Positions 43,999-53,289 of a stretch of 61,380 nt of DNA are shown here, piece after piece; within the stretch, counting starts at the first letter, position 1; each line of letters starts with the position of its first letter. A program made the position numbers and the translations under genes. Under the pieces are notes generated by a model. That model made no database searches. It was not told where the DNA came from and saw only the letters and a program-made list of their open reading frames with translations. The stretch is from Planctomycetota bacterium (GTDB lineage: Bacteria; Planctomycetota; UBA8108; UBA1146). Location of the stretch: assembly GCA_016776905.1 (NCBI GenBank), contig JADHSM010000018.1, positions 1 to 61,380 on the forward strand. Direction: 5' to 3'.

Positions 43999-45609
43999 CT
44001 AGGGACTATCTTCCAGTAATCGGCGTGCCACCTGCGAAATAACCGAATCATCTCGAAATGTGGGATCCAATTTATACCAACAGAATTCACCTTTGCGATT
44101 GACGGCGATGATGGATCCCCCCCCCAACGGAGAATTGTACTCCGCAAAGGTCGGAGATCCCTCGCCGAGATCGATTCCGGCAGGAAATGCGAGACCCATT
44201 TCACGACACTGAGCAGCGATACGATCCATTTGCTCCATTTGCGGAGTGTTACCCTTTGAATTTGAAATCCAGGCGACTCTGAGACCATCGTTTCCATGAG
44301 TCATGTAAAGCTTTTGCAAATTACTCAGCGTTTCAAAGTAACGCTGGTTTTCATAGGGAGCAAAGAGCAGAAGTAGGACATTTCCTTGTTCTTGCTTGGG
44401 ATCAAAAGTAACACTGCCGACCCAATTAGGTCCGAGATCGACGACGGGTGTTGGCTTCCCGGCAAAACGAAGCATGGTGTCGAGAACTCTCTCAGTTCGC
44501 TTGGCGTAGATCTGCCCTACCTGCGAGATCGACTGACTGTTGATCAAATCATTCAGCAAATCCATTTCGCGAGTAAAACTTTCTGCGGCAGCTTTATAGT
44601 TCCCCAGTGCAAACTCGATATAACCAATCGAAAAGTGAAGTTCCTCGTAATATCGTTGAAAGTCCTTACGACAACGATCACTGATCTCGATCGTCTTGTC
44701 ACCAATCACCAAGGGATCGCCCTGTACCGCATTCTCAATGATGCCCTCAATCGATTTCCACCATGCGAGAGACTCTGACATTCTGCCCGATTGAACCAAT
44801 GCCTTCGCTTTCAAGCCGAGTACGTGAGGGAGCAGGTCTGAATCAGAATTGAGTTTCAGGAAATCATCTGCTGTTTGAGTCGCCCCACGATGATCTCTGT
44901 CCTTAAACTGCGCGTTCAATAACGCACAGCGCACCACATCCCGCTCTTCCGCTTCAGGGCAGTTATTCAGGATCAATTTATACTGAGCACTGGCTTGCGG
45001 GTATTTCTGCTGATGCCAAAAAGTGTCCGCCCGGAGACGTATCAATTGACAGGGGGTTTCCCCTTCTGAATCAGTTTTCCCAAACTCTTGGTTGAGCAAG
45101 TCATGGATGCGACCAAAGTAATTTTTCTTTAGCGTCGTGGTCCACAACGCAGGTGCTGACTGTCCTCTGTTTTCTTTATAGACACGAGCACTGTCCAGGA
45201 AATGCCTATTTGAATTCATCAGATACACACGACAGAGAGCCGGTATCACTTCAGATACATTTTTGCCTTTGGGGTAATCTCTCAAATACTCTTCTCCTTT
45301 GAGAAGGATTTGATCTGTCAGATTTTGTATCTCGACGATACTCATCCCTTTTGGAGCTCTCACGTCCTTGGGAATACGACCCACGGCATCGATGATCCAG
45401 CGTGATGCCTTTTCTTCAGAAAGACGATTCGTGAGGTCTTTTTTTACTGAAGAATCATCTTGGGCTTGGACAAGACCCAACGCCTCCACTCCTTGCTGGC
45501 TCATCATCAGGTGCAACCCTGTGACGCAGAAAAAGAGAAACAGAGATACGAATGTTCTCGCTAGAATCACTGAGATTTTTTCTCGGGAAGAAGAGTTAGT
45601 TGTCGTCAT
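43999..45609 (-). CDS. TPR protein with a thioredoxin-like C-terminal domain lacking CxxC
   Basis: 536 residues from the ATG at 45609 (a TTG three codons earlier is possible). Signal peptide/anchor about 15-45, TPR-like helices about 90-370 (e.g. PQASAQYKLILNNCPEAEER), and a C-terminal domain of about 130 residues. The latter has the strand NVLLLLFAPY where thioredoxin-like TlpA proteins have VLLVFWASWCPPC, then LRVAWISNSKG, and GSIIAVNRKGEFCWYK, the cis-Pro/beta-hairpin region. The CxxC is replaced (PYENQ), so no redox role is expected. Confidence 0.7.
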   Translation of the reverse strand: MTTTNSSSREKISVILARTFVSLFLFFCVTGLHLMMSQQGVEALGLVQAQDDSSVKKDLTNRLSEEKASRWIIDAVGRIPKDVRAPKGMSIVEIQNLTDQILLKGEEYLRDYPKGKNVSEVIPALCRVYLMNSNRHFLDSARVYKENRGQSAPALWTTTLKKNYFGRIHDLLNQEFGKTDSEGETPCQLIRLRADTFWHQQKYPQASAQYKLILNNCPEAEERDVVRCALLNAQFKDRDHRGATQTADDFLKLNSDSDLLPHVLGLKAKALVQSGRMSESLAWWKSIEGIIENAVQGDPLVIGDKTIEISDRCRKDFQRYYEELHFSIGYIEFALGNYKAAAESFTREMDLLNDLINSQSISQVGQIYAKRTERVLDTMLRFAGKPTPVVDLGPNWVGSVTFDPKQEQGNVLLLLFAPYENQRYFETLSNLQKLYMTHGNDGLRVAWISNSKGNTPQMEQMDRIAAQCREMGLAFPAGIDLGEGSPTFAEYNSPLGGGSIIAVNRKGEFCWYKLDPTFRDDSVISQVARRLLEDSP

Positions 45610-45815
45610 GGGATCCAATGACCTTTCTCTGGGTTCTTTACCGGTTCTAAAACCCCGCCTTCGAGAGCACGTCTCTCGGAGGGTCAGGAACTCGGGAACC
45701 TCTTAGATGAGGATATCCAGAATGGCAAAAAAGTGCCAACTCACAGGAAAAGTATCTGCTCTCTCGACTTGTTCGGAAGGATTTTATTCGGCTCAGAAAA
45801 CCGGTCGTAATTGAC

Positions 45816-48800
45816 TCAGGGGCCTGATTCTAGATCGATCTGGATCGACTGTCCTGCTTGCAATAACACCGTCACAGGAGTCCCACCACTCTCCAAGCGA
45901 AGGACATACTCCCCGCCGACGAGTTGGCCGAAACGGAACTTACCAAGCCTTCCGGAGGTCCGTTCCGTTCGCTTTCCGATGGCCGCTCCAGAGATCCCCT
46001 CACAGATCAGAGTTTTCCCTCGGATACCCTCCCCATTAGGAAGATAGACAATTCCAGTGATTTCCGCACCTGAAGTCAACGTGACTCCAAGAGTCTCCGT
46101 GATAGATCCTTGTGCCAACTCCAAAACCGGATACTTGGAAATATAATCTTTATGAGTGGTCCGGAATCGAATAGATCCGGCCTCGAGTCCACCGATTCTT
46201 AATTCCCCCGAATCATTGGAATACATTCTCTCTGAAGTCGACTGATTGACCCAGCGTCCGAGGTTTCTGCTTCGGTCCTCCCGATATTGTGGGAAAACTC
46301 GAACTCCGGAAATGGGCAGACCTTGTTGATCCATGATCTGAAGATAAACTTCGCCGCCGCGATCCAACGGGATTTCTAACAGACTCTGCGCAATAGGTAA
46401 CTCGATCATTTGATCGATAGGCAAATACTCATTAGACGTGATGCGTACACGATAATTTCCAGCCCGAAAATTGACCTGCCGAAAGTAGCCGTTCTCATCC
46501 GAGCGCACCGAGCGAATACGACGGTTACTTTTTCGTTCAGTTTGAGAAAACTGAATCAAGGCACGTGGCACAGGTTCTCGACTATTTCGTTCATAAAGTA
46601 AGCCCTCAAAAACATAACTGCGTTCAAGAGTAACTGTCAGAGGTCCTTCATTGAGACTGACCCCATTTACTCTCTGCGAGATACAGCCCTCAGCACTGAC
46701 GTCGACGCGTAGAGCCCCATCTGCCAATTGGTCGACTCTAAAAGATCCGTCTTCTTCTGACCGGCTTTCTCGATAAGAATTTGAAATGTCACGAACACGG
46801 ATTTCAGCAGACGGCACCGGGATTCCTTCGCAAATGACGAAACCAGAAAGGGACCTCGACGGATCAAGTGCCACTTCTTGCATGAGAATCTCACCAGCAG
46901 TGATGTCCACGTCGACGGTTTGCGACCCAAACTCTCTTTTCGTCACCTTGATCTTATAAAATCCCTGACTTAATCCACTGAATACAATTTCTCCCTGTGA
47001 ATCTGACATTCCAAACTTATCGACTCCCCTGCTGAAGCGCCATGGAACGTCCAGTTCCACTTGCGCCCCTTCAACCGGGAGTCCTCCGGCTGTCACCAAG
47101 ACCTGGAGCTCGCCCCCTGCCGTGAGAGTCAAATCTTGCGCGAGTTCCCGTCCCGGCTCACCGGCAAGAATATCAATGACTTCAGACTCATTAAAATCAC
47201 GGTGATCCGCCTTCAATTCCCATTTGCGAAAAGAAGCCGGCAAGAAAATCTCATATTGCCCCAACACGCCGGAATAAGTTCTTTGCCGCGAACGACCAGG
47301 GGGATCCCCTTCGAGGCTTTCAGGAGAATAGATTTCCACAGCCACACCCGCCAACAGAGTTCCGTCAGGAGCACGGGTGGTTCCAAATATCCTTGTCGCA
47401 GGAGTAAGAACTAAATCTCCCAACTCCACGCCCTCCTCTAATAACTGAAAGACTTCCTTTTCATGCTTTTCAGGAAAAACCAACAGAGACAAGGATTGAT
47501 CCGAATCCGCTTCGACTTCAGAGCACACAGAAAAAAGCCCAGCCCCATCAGAGGTTTCAATCGAGAACGAATCATTCATTCCCAAAGTCACTTCCCGGAC
47601 GACTTGAACTCCCACACCAGAAATTGGCTGGCCAGAGGAATCTACAAAACGACCGGAAAAAGAAGCACCCGGTTGAACGACGATTTCAAGAGGAGGTCCG
47701 TCCACCTGCACCGAAGTCGAACTGTGTAGGGTGCAAGCCCCCCTCACCGCCACTTTGTATTCCCGTTGACGCAAAGTATTGAAAAGGAAGAATCCTTGTG
47801 CATCCGAAATAACTTCTTCACCACCTCCTGGGCTTAAGCGAACCGGTTTCCCTTGAACGGGATCACCCTGCATTGAGATCAATCTCCCTGATATAACATG
47901 ACCAAAATCCAAAACGATTTCTTCGAAAAGTTTACGACCTGGAAGAACAACCAGGTCACTCAGTCTTTTGCCCTGGAAACCAGATAGTTTGACTTCCACT
48001 TTGTATTCACCGGGTTTCATCGCTTCGAAAAGGAAAAACCCCTCCGAGTCAGTGAGTACATCGTTACGAGGAATGACGTATTCCAAACCCATCTCTTCAT
48101 CGAAGGATATTTCGACACGTGCTCCTTCGACAGGGTTTCCTTCCTCATCGGTGACGACACCTGCGAGTGAACCACCCACCTCCAGCTCTAAAATCTGTTC
48201 ATTCGAAGTTTCGACAGAAACGAAAGTTTGAGCCATACCTACACCACTCATTCGAGCATGCAGATGGTAGGGAATCCTAGGCAACGATTCGAAGATATAA
48301 CGACCGTTTATATCTGTAACACCACCTACAAAAGGCTCGTTGAGTAGATAAAGCCAGACCTCCTGTGGAGTCATGTAGAGACTCTGAGGGAGTGCAGTCC
48401 TATCGACGATCTCTCCCAAAAGTGCGAGTTGGGCCTCGGCCACAGGCTCTGAATTCGACAGCACCTGCACAGAAATCGTTTTCGTCGGCTGAAGAGGGAT
48501 TTCACAATTCCCCTCCCAGCCCGTGGCTTCGCCTAACGAAATCTTTTTCCGGGCAGGACTCCAGACCTGCTGCTTCTGCCCGGCGCAAACAAAATAATCA
48601 CCAGGCCCCAGGCCCTCAAAACTAAATTCACCCTCAGGGGAACAAACCATTCGGGTGACTTCTCGATAAACATTCTGAAGATCTTTCTTCCAGGGAACTG
48701 AGCCTTTGCTCCAATGAAACGATACCGACTCAACCAATTCCAGCGAGTTCATCTTCTGTTTGCCTACGAGTCGATCGGGCCAAGAAACTCGCAAGAGACG

Positions 48801-49073
48801 GACCAACATACCGGAGGTCAGTGGTGCATCTTTCGCAGGAATCACAACTCCAGAAATACGTCCAAGGGCACCTAACGATTCTGACAGAATCTCTCCTCGA
48901 TTTGCCGAGGTTGGACCTGGCAATTGAGGTTCAAATCGAGATGGATCGATGGGAGATTCGAGTTCTGGTCTGAAAGAATTTGACGATTCGGATGAGTCTC
49001 TCAGCAGCAGAAAGACTCCCAGAATCAGGATTCCTATCAGGAAAAATGCCTTTGCCAGTGATTGCAGATTCAT
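45816..49073 (-). CDS. Giant membrane-anchored protein of carboxypeptidase-regulatory-like domains
   Basis: 1085 residues. A single N-terminal membrane helix (about 9-26) anchors about ten repeated beta-sandwich domains of the CarboxypepD_reg type. Each begins like GVVTDEEGNPVEGARVEISF and goes on to a FxF...PGEYKVEV segment; similar openings occur at GRLISMQGDPVQGKPVRLSP, GRFVDSSGQPISGVGVQVV and others. Such chains are extracellular or periplasmic adhesion or scaffold modules. No catalytic domain is present. Upstream GGAGTTTAGGC leads to the ATG. Function unknown. Confidence 0.85.
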   Translation of the reverse strand: MNLQSLAKAFFLIGILILGVFLLLRDSSESSNSFRPELESPIDPSRFEPQLPGPTSANRGEILSESLGALGRISGVVIPAKDAPLTSGMLVRLLRVSWPDRLVGKQKMNSLELVESVSFHWSKGSVPWKKDLQNVYREVTRMVCSPEGEFSFEGLGPGDYFVCAGQKQQVWSPARKKISLGEATGWEGNCEIPLQPTKTISVQVLSNSEPVAEAQLALLGEIVDRTALPQSLYMTPQEVWLYLLNEPFVGGVTDINGRYIFESLPRIPYHLHARMSGVGMAQTFVSVETSNEQILELEVGGSLAGVVTDEEGNPVEGARVEISFDEEMGLEYVIPRNDVLTDSEGFFLFEAMKPGEYKVEVKLSGFQGKRLSDLVVLPGRKLFEEIVLDFGHVISGRLISMQGDPVQGKPVRLSPGGGEEVISDAQGFFLFNTLRQREYKVAVRGACTLHSSTSVQVDGPPLEIVVQPGASFSGRFVDSSGQPISGVGVQVVREVTLGMNDSFSIETSDGAGLFSVCSEVEADSDQSLSLLVFPEKHEKEVFQLLEEGVELGDLVLTPATRIFGTTRAPDGTLLAGVAVEIYSPESLEGDPPGRSRQRTYSGVLGQYEIFLPASFRKWELKADHRDFNESEVIDILAGEPGRELAQDLTLTAGGELQVLVTAGGLPVEGAQVELDVPWRFSRGVDKFGMSDSQGEIVFSGLSQGFYKIKVTKREFGSQTVDVDITAGEILMQEVALDPSRSLSGFVICEGIPVPSAEIRVRDISNSYRESRSEEDGSFRVDQLADGALRVDVSAEGCISQRVNGVSLNEGPLTVTLERSYVFEGLLYERNSREPVPRALIQFSQTERKSNRRIRSVRSDENGYFRQVNFRAGNYRVRITSNEYLPIDQMIELPIAQSLLEIPLDRGGEVYLQIMDQQGLPISGVRVFPQYREDRSRNLGRWVNQSTSERMYSNDSGELRIGGLEAGSIRFRTTHKDYISKYPVLELAQGSITETLGVTLTSGAEITGIVYLPNGEGIRGKTLICEGISGAAIGKRTERTSGRLGKFRFGQLVGGEYVLRLESGGTPVTVLLQAGQSIQIDLESGP

Positions 49074-49455
49074 GCCTAAACTCCAGATTTTGAAAAGGCG
49101 TTTCAGTGACGAATGAGATTCTCGACTTTCTCCCTGTCAAAGGGTGCTCTGCTGAATTCAGCCACAGGTATTATCTTAGAATGTCTATCGTGGAAATGCG
49201 AGTCCGCTGATCTAGCAACCACGCTCCCGTACGGTGAATCTGCTCTTCTGAGTCATCTGAGATATTCCCATGCCCGGGTCATCGTTTTATAGATAGGGCC
49301 CCCTTAGTCCGCGAATAGGCCTCATAAGGACGTCCGCTCTAGGCTCAGGCTTTCCCCACTCAGCTCTTTTGTTTTTCATAGCCTTTTCCGGCATGACTCC
49401 AACAAATAACAGTTTTTGAGCCTGTATCGAAAAGGAAATAGGAAGGGGAATCTGT
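49074..49455. other. Divergent intergenic region
   Basis: About 380 bp between two divergent genes, so it should hold both promoters. On the minus strand a perfect TTGACA lies at 49132-49137 but the bases 16-18 downstream (CTCATT) match a -10 box poorly. No gene, RNA or repeat is seen. Confidence 0.4.
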
Positions 49456-51774
49456 TTGCAAAAGCAACATGGAATAAGTGAGATTTGCCGTGAACCCTCT
49501 TCTTTGCTAAAGCCCGCTTTGTTCGTATGGTTCGGTACATGCTTCAAGTACTTCGACCCAGCTGTAAATCTTTCACTCTTCGCCCCGATCTCGCACTCCA
49601 ATTTCATCACCGTATCGACAGGGCTCATCTTCATTCTTGTTGCCATATGCCCGACCGCTGCCAAACTTCATATGAGAGCGACGCTCCCTTTCCTTCTCGG
49701 AATGGGGTTGGCACCTGGAAGCCTTGTTTTTGCAGATCTGTCTCAAGGTCCCCAGGAAATCAACGCCACCGTAATCTCTGCCCCTCGAAGAATTCGGATT
49801 CGACAGCACCAACCCGGCATGCGCAGTGAAGTGATCGCCCTTGTCGGAAATCTAAACAATCAAGGACTTCAGATCCCCGGTCAAATCTGGCTGACCTGGC
49901 CCGCTTCTTCAGAATCATTCGGAAGAGGTGACCAACTCAAAGCTCTTATATCCGCAGGAACTGGATCCCATAGAAGGATATTGTCGCCTGAACAGCTGGT
50001 CAGAAAACCTGGACATCGCTTGCTCGCTCAATTCGATATTTGGCGACAATCTCTCATCGATCACCTATGGCCGCATGACGACGGTTGGGGCTGCGCACTC
50101 CTATTGGGAGAACGACGACTGCTCTCTCCGGAAACAAGAACTCACTTCAAAAAAACGGGATTAGCACACTTGCTTGCCATCAGTGGCCTTCATATCGGAT
50201 TACTTCTACAAATATTGACACGTTGCGGCCATCGGTGTTCTCCACATATCGGACGCATCTGTCGGGGATCGGCTTTATTTTTGGTATGCCTTCAGGTTTT
50301 CATGTCAGGCGCAGATGCTCCCGCAATACGAGCAGCCGTTAGCGGAGTCTTCTTCCACCTGGCTCTCAATGCAGGAAGGAATATTTCTCTTCGACAAATT
50401 TGGGCTCTGAATCTGCTCGCCTGGTGCCTGATGGGACATGCCCCCCCTCATCCCAGTGCCACCATTTCTCTTGCTGCTGTCATGGCATTACAAATGGCTG
50501 CCGTCACTCATTTTGACAAACCCAAAAAATCCATCTTGTTCTCAGGGTTTCTGGCTTCTCTGGGAGCACATGCCGCTCTGGTTTGGTGGACACCTTTCTT
50601 CAGCCCATGGAGCGCACTTTTCACTCTTCTCATGCTCCCAGTGATAGCACTGACTTGGCTCACCACGCAGTGGACGCTTCTTACGGGATCAGATCCCACC
50701 GGTTTTCATTGCCAAATGTTATGGAATCTATGCATCTTCCTTTTGGAAAAAATTCCTGAGATCTTTTTAAAGTTACCAGGTACTCCTTTGATATTGACCA
50801 CACTGGGTCCTCTCACGTGGACCTTTTTATTCATCAGCAGCGTCATGCTCTTGACAAGACGACACCAGATCACGCAATTGCTCCTTCTACTCGCAAGCCT
50901 ATCCACCCTCTTACAAACCCTTCCCCAAGAGGGATTAACTCTGTCTCTCCTCTCGAGAGGAAGAGGACAAGCTTTTCTTTTGACCGACAGAAAAGATGCT
51001 CTGCTCTTCGATGCAGGCGACACTTCCGCACATGACGGTGGAACCCAATTTATTCGACGGCAACTTTGGAAATTGAATCAGAAAAGACTTCGGGGACTCT
51101 TCATTTCTCACCCCCATCTCGACCACCAGAGTGCGGTTCCTGGCCTCATCGCGGCGAAGGTACTCGACCGTATTTATCTGGCCGACAGTTACCGATCTCA
51201 ACCGCAGGGACAATCTCTCGTCCATTTGGCGAACAAATATTCGGTCCCACTCAAATGGATCACAGACGGAACCCGATTCAGAATCGGCGCCTTCGAGGTT
51301 TTCGTGATCAGCGCAGAACAACCTCCTATTGGCGGAATTCAAATCAACGATATGTCGCCACTGATCTTGATTCGTTGGAAAGAGACCTACATTCTCACCA
51401 GCGGAGATGCTCAATCAGGGGTGCTCTCCGCTTCTCTGATCACGGGTCCGATCGATCACGTATTGATACCTCACCACGGATCGCCGGCCCCTAACCTGAA
51501 ATCGTGGTTGACCCGTCTCCAAGCCCGGACCTTTTGGGTCGCGAGGAAAAAACCACTCCCCCCAGAAACAGCGCTTTTTTTACAGTCTCAAGATTTAAAT
51601 CACGTCAAATTCCATGGTGACAATATCAATGTGCTGACCATCCAGCAGCAATTTGAAGACACTCAAGATCCACGTCAGATTCCACGTCAAAAACATGAGT
51701 TAACTTTGATGCTTCACAGGTTTCAAAACTTCCGATTCCGCCTGGAACAAAAAATAGGCGAGAGTCCTACATAG
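49456..51774 (+). CDS. comEC: ComEC/Rec2-family DNA-uptake channel protein
   Basis: 772 residues from a TTG at 49456 with GGAAGGGG ending 7 bases upstream. N-terminal membrane helices and an OB-like periplasmic domain (about 95-165) precede the Competence domain (about 200-450), recognised by LAHLLAISGLHIGLLLQIL. A C-terminal metallo-beta-lactamase-like domain follows (about 480-740), with SHPHLDHQSAV as the metal motif (HxHxDH form), TSGDAQSG and IPHHGS. ComEC carries single-stranded DNA across the inner membrane during natural transformation. It stands alone; no other competence genes are in view, except the pilus-like locus. Confidence 0.92.
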   Translation: MQKQHGISEICREPSSLLKPALFVWFGTCFKYFDPAVNLSLFAPISHSNFITVSTGLIFILVAICPTAAKLHMRATLPFLLGMGLAPGSLVFADLSQGPQEINATVISAPRRIRIRQHQPGMRSEVIALVGNLNNQGLQIPGQIWLTWPASSESFGRGDQLKALISAGTGSHRRILSPEQLVRKPGHRLLAQFDIWRQSLIDHLWPHDDGWGCALLLGERRLLSPETRTHFKKTGLAHLLAISGLHIGLLLQILTRCGHRCSPHIGRICRGSALFLVCLQVFMSGADAPAIRAAVSGVFFHLALNAGRNISLRQIWALNLLAWCLMGHAPPHPSATISLAAVMALQMAAVTHFDKPKKSILFSGFLASLGAHAALVWWTPFFSPWSALFTLLMLPVIALTWLTTQWTLLTGSDPTGFHCQMLWNLCIFLLEKIPEIFLKLPGTPLILTTLGPLTWTFLFISSVMLLTRRHQITQLLLLLASLSTLLQTLPQEGLTLSLLSRGRGQAFLLTDRKDALLFDAGDTSAHDGGTQFIRRQLWKLNQKRLRGLFISHPHLDHQSAVPGLIAAKVLDRIYLADSYRSQPQGQSLVHLANKYSVPLKWITDGTRFRIGAFEVFVISAEQPPIGGIQINDMSPLILIRWKETYILTSGDAQSGVLSASLITGPIDHVLIPHHGSPAPNLKSWLTRLQARTFWVARKKPLPPETALFLQSQDLNHVKFHGDNINVLTIQQQFEDTQDPRQIPRQKHELTLMLHRFQNFRFRLEQKIGESPT

Positions 51775-51786
51775 AGAACTCTCGCC
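51749..51786 (-). terminator. Rho-independent terminator of the FAS1-CIA30 gene, inside the end of comEC
   Basis: Arms GGCGAGAGT (51757-51765) and ACTCTCGCC (51778-51786) pair over 9 bp around a 12-base loop. On the minus strand this is followed by TA and a T-run (plus-strand A-run 51749-51754), 42 bp after the FAS1-CIA30 stop. The comEC stop codon lies in the loop, so the hairpin overlaps the end of the convergent gene. Confidence 0.8.
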
Positions 51787-51827
51787 GTCGAGATTCGGGA
51801 GTTAACCCGAAGAGGTGTGTGTCAAGA

Positions 51828-53135
51828 TTAGATCGGGCTGTTGCCGAAGGCGATATCAGCCTCCAGTGAAGGCACTGCCACGATGCTGTCGATCTCTAAG
51901 CGGAATGGACCTGCTTTTTTGTCGTAGATGTAAAAGTCAAGCCCACCGATCTGACTCGGATCGATCTTCCCCGGTAGCTTTTGACCAAAGAAGTGACGCT
52001 CCATCTTTTCGATGGGGACAGTCACTGTGATCCATTCTCCAGCCACGGTGTCAAAACGAGCCCAGTAGGAGTCTCTACTGGCTCCCGAGGATCCTCTCGA
52101 CCCCAGTATGTAGGTACGGCCATCTCCTTTGACTCGAACCTGCAAAGCGGAAAATCCGTCGAGCGATTTTTTGGCAAGACTCGTTCTCATAGAAGAAAAA
52201 CCACCGTTGTTCCTGAGGGACGTAGCCCCTTCGAAAACCATCGTGCTTCCAGCGTGGCTGATCTTTCCGGTCGATTGTCCACCCATCACTCCGTCAAGAA
52301 CGGTTCTCCAGCGACGAACCTGATCAGAACTATCAAACGTGAAAATTGACTTTCCGCTGACGTCTTCAATCACGGGAGTCGAAGCGACTTTAAGCTCTCC
52401 CTGAATCACAGCGTCGATTAATCCACGGTACTCCCAGGCCAAAGCTCGTGCGTCTGTCATTTTTTCTACTTCTACCAAACGACCCCTCAGAGTTTTGCGC
52501 TCACTATCAGAAAGGTCAAAACCAGTTCCCAACACAAGTGCTTCGAGGGCGGTGACATATACGGCACAGCACGCTTCAGGAGATCCATCATTGAACAGAG
52601 GAACACCCCTCTCGATGGCGGCAGAAAGAAGTGTGTTCACAGCGCGTTCCACCGGAGGAGGAAGCAAGACACGATCGATGACGTGAATCACACCGTTACT
52701 GGCGACAATATCTGCTGCCTCAACAGCAGCTTCATCAACGATCACTCGTCCACGGATAGCACTCAACTCAAGAGCAGTTCCCGCCAAGGTCTCTACCTGA
52801 TCAAGACCAACGAGAGCGCTGGCGTCAAAACGCCCAGCCACAACGTGGTGCTTGAGGATGTTTTGCAATTCAGGAAGTCCCCTGTCACTGAGAAGAAACT
52901 GGAGAGTCTCGTTATCGATACGAGAAAAAGCGCTGTCGGTCGGAGCGAAAACAGTAAAAGGTCCGGGCCCAGCGAGTGCCTCAACCAGGCCAGCAGCCTT
53001 GACTGCGGCTACAAGGGTCTTGAATTGGTCAGACCCGACCGCAATCTCCACAATAGAATCCGCACCCTTCGCCTCTGAGGGCGAGAATGGGACGAGAAGA
53101 GTGTTCAGCACTAAAACAAGAGCAATGATTTTCAT
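51828..53135 (-). CDS. Secreted FAS1 (fasciclin) and CIA30 two-domain protein
   Basis: 435 residues. Signal peptide (about 1-24), a FAS1 domain (about 27-162) with FTVFAPTDSAFSRID, ILKHHVVAGRFDASALVGL and VHVIDRVLLPP-like closing strand (IHVIDRVLLP), a helical linker (about 165-255), then a CIA30-like galactose-binding-fold domain (about 265-425) with DGVMGGQSTGKIS, LRNNGGFSSMRTSL and the late strand LDFYIYDKKAGPFRLEIDSI. Both folds are known separately: FAS1 in adhesion proteins, CIA30 in complex I assembly and bacterial relatives. AAGGAAA precedes the ATG. Stand-alone gene with its own terminator. Confidence 0.88.
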   Translation of the reverse strand: MKIIALVLVLNTLLVPFSPSEAKGADSIVEIAVGSDQFKTLVAAVKAAGLVEALAGPGPFTVFAPTDSAFSRIDNETLQFLLSDRGLPELQNILKHHVVAGRFDASALVGLDQVETLAGTALELSAIRGRVIVDEAAVEAADIVASNGVIHVIDRVLLPPPVERAVNTLLSAAIERGVPLFNDGSPEACCAVYVTALEALVLGTGFDLSDSERKTLRGRLVEVEKMTDARALAWEYRGLIDAVIQGELKVASTPVIEDVSGKSIFTFDSSDQVRRWRTVLDGVMGGQSTGKISHAGSTMVFEGATSLRNNGGFSSMRTSLAKKSLDGFSALQVRVKGDGRTYILGSRGSSGASRDSYWARFDTVAGEWITVTVPIEKMERHFFGQKLPGKIDPSQIGGLDFYIYDKKAGPFRLEIDSIVAVPSLEADIAFGNSPI

Positions 53136-53289
53136 GATCGATTTCCTTATCCGTATGAGTCAGTCTCCTTTCTACCCTAAAATCACCCCGGCGAAATCGT
53201 TCAAAACGTTCACGCTCTCCATCGGTGCACACAAAAAGGGACGCATCGATCCTTTTCTGTCTCGCTTGTTTCAGGGTCTCCCTACTCTC

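Noticed and set aside
45660..45690. Hairpin CGAGAG-CACGT-CTCTCG between the TPR/thioredoxin gene and its upstream neighbour
   Set aside because: Short stem, no T-run, and it lies upstream of the TPR gene start rather than close behind a stop; probably chance.
52852..53289. Upstream extension of the mtnA frame
   Set aside because: It runs antisense to the FAS1 gene start and promoter region and does not resemble MtnA; the true N-terminus is near 53290.
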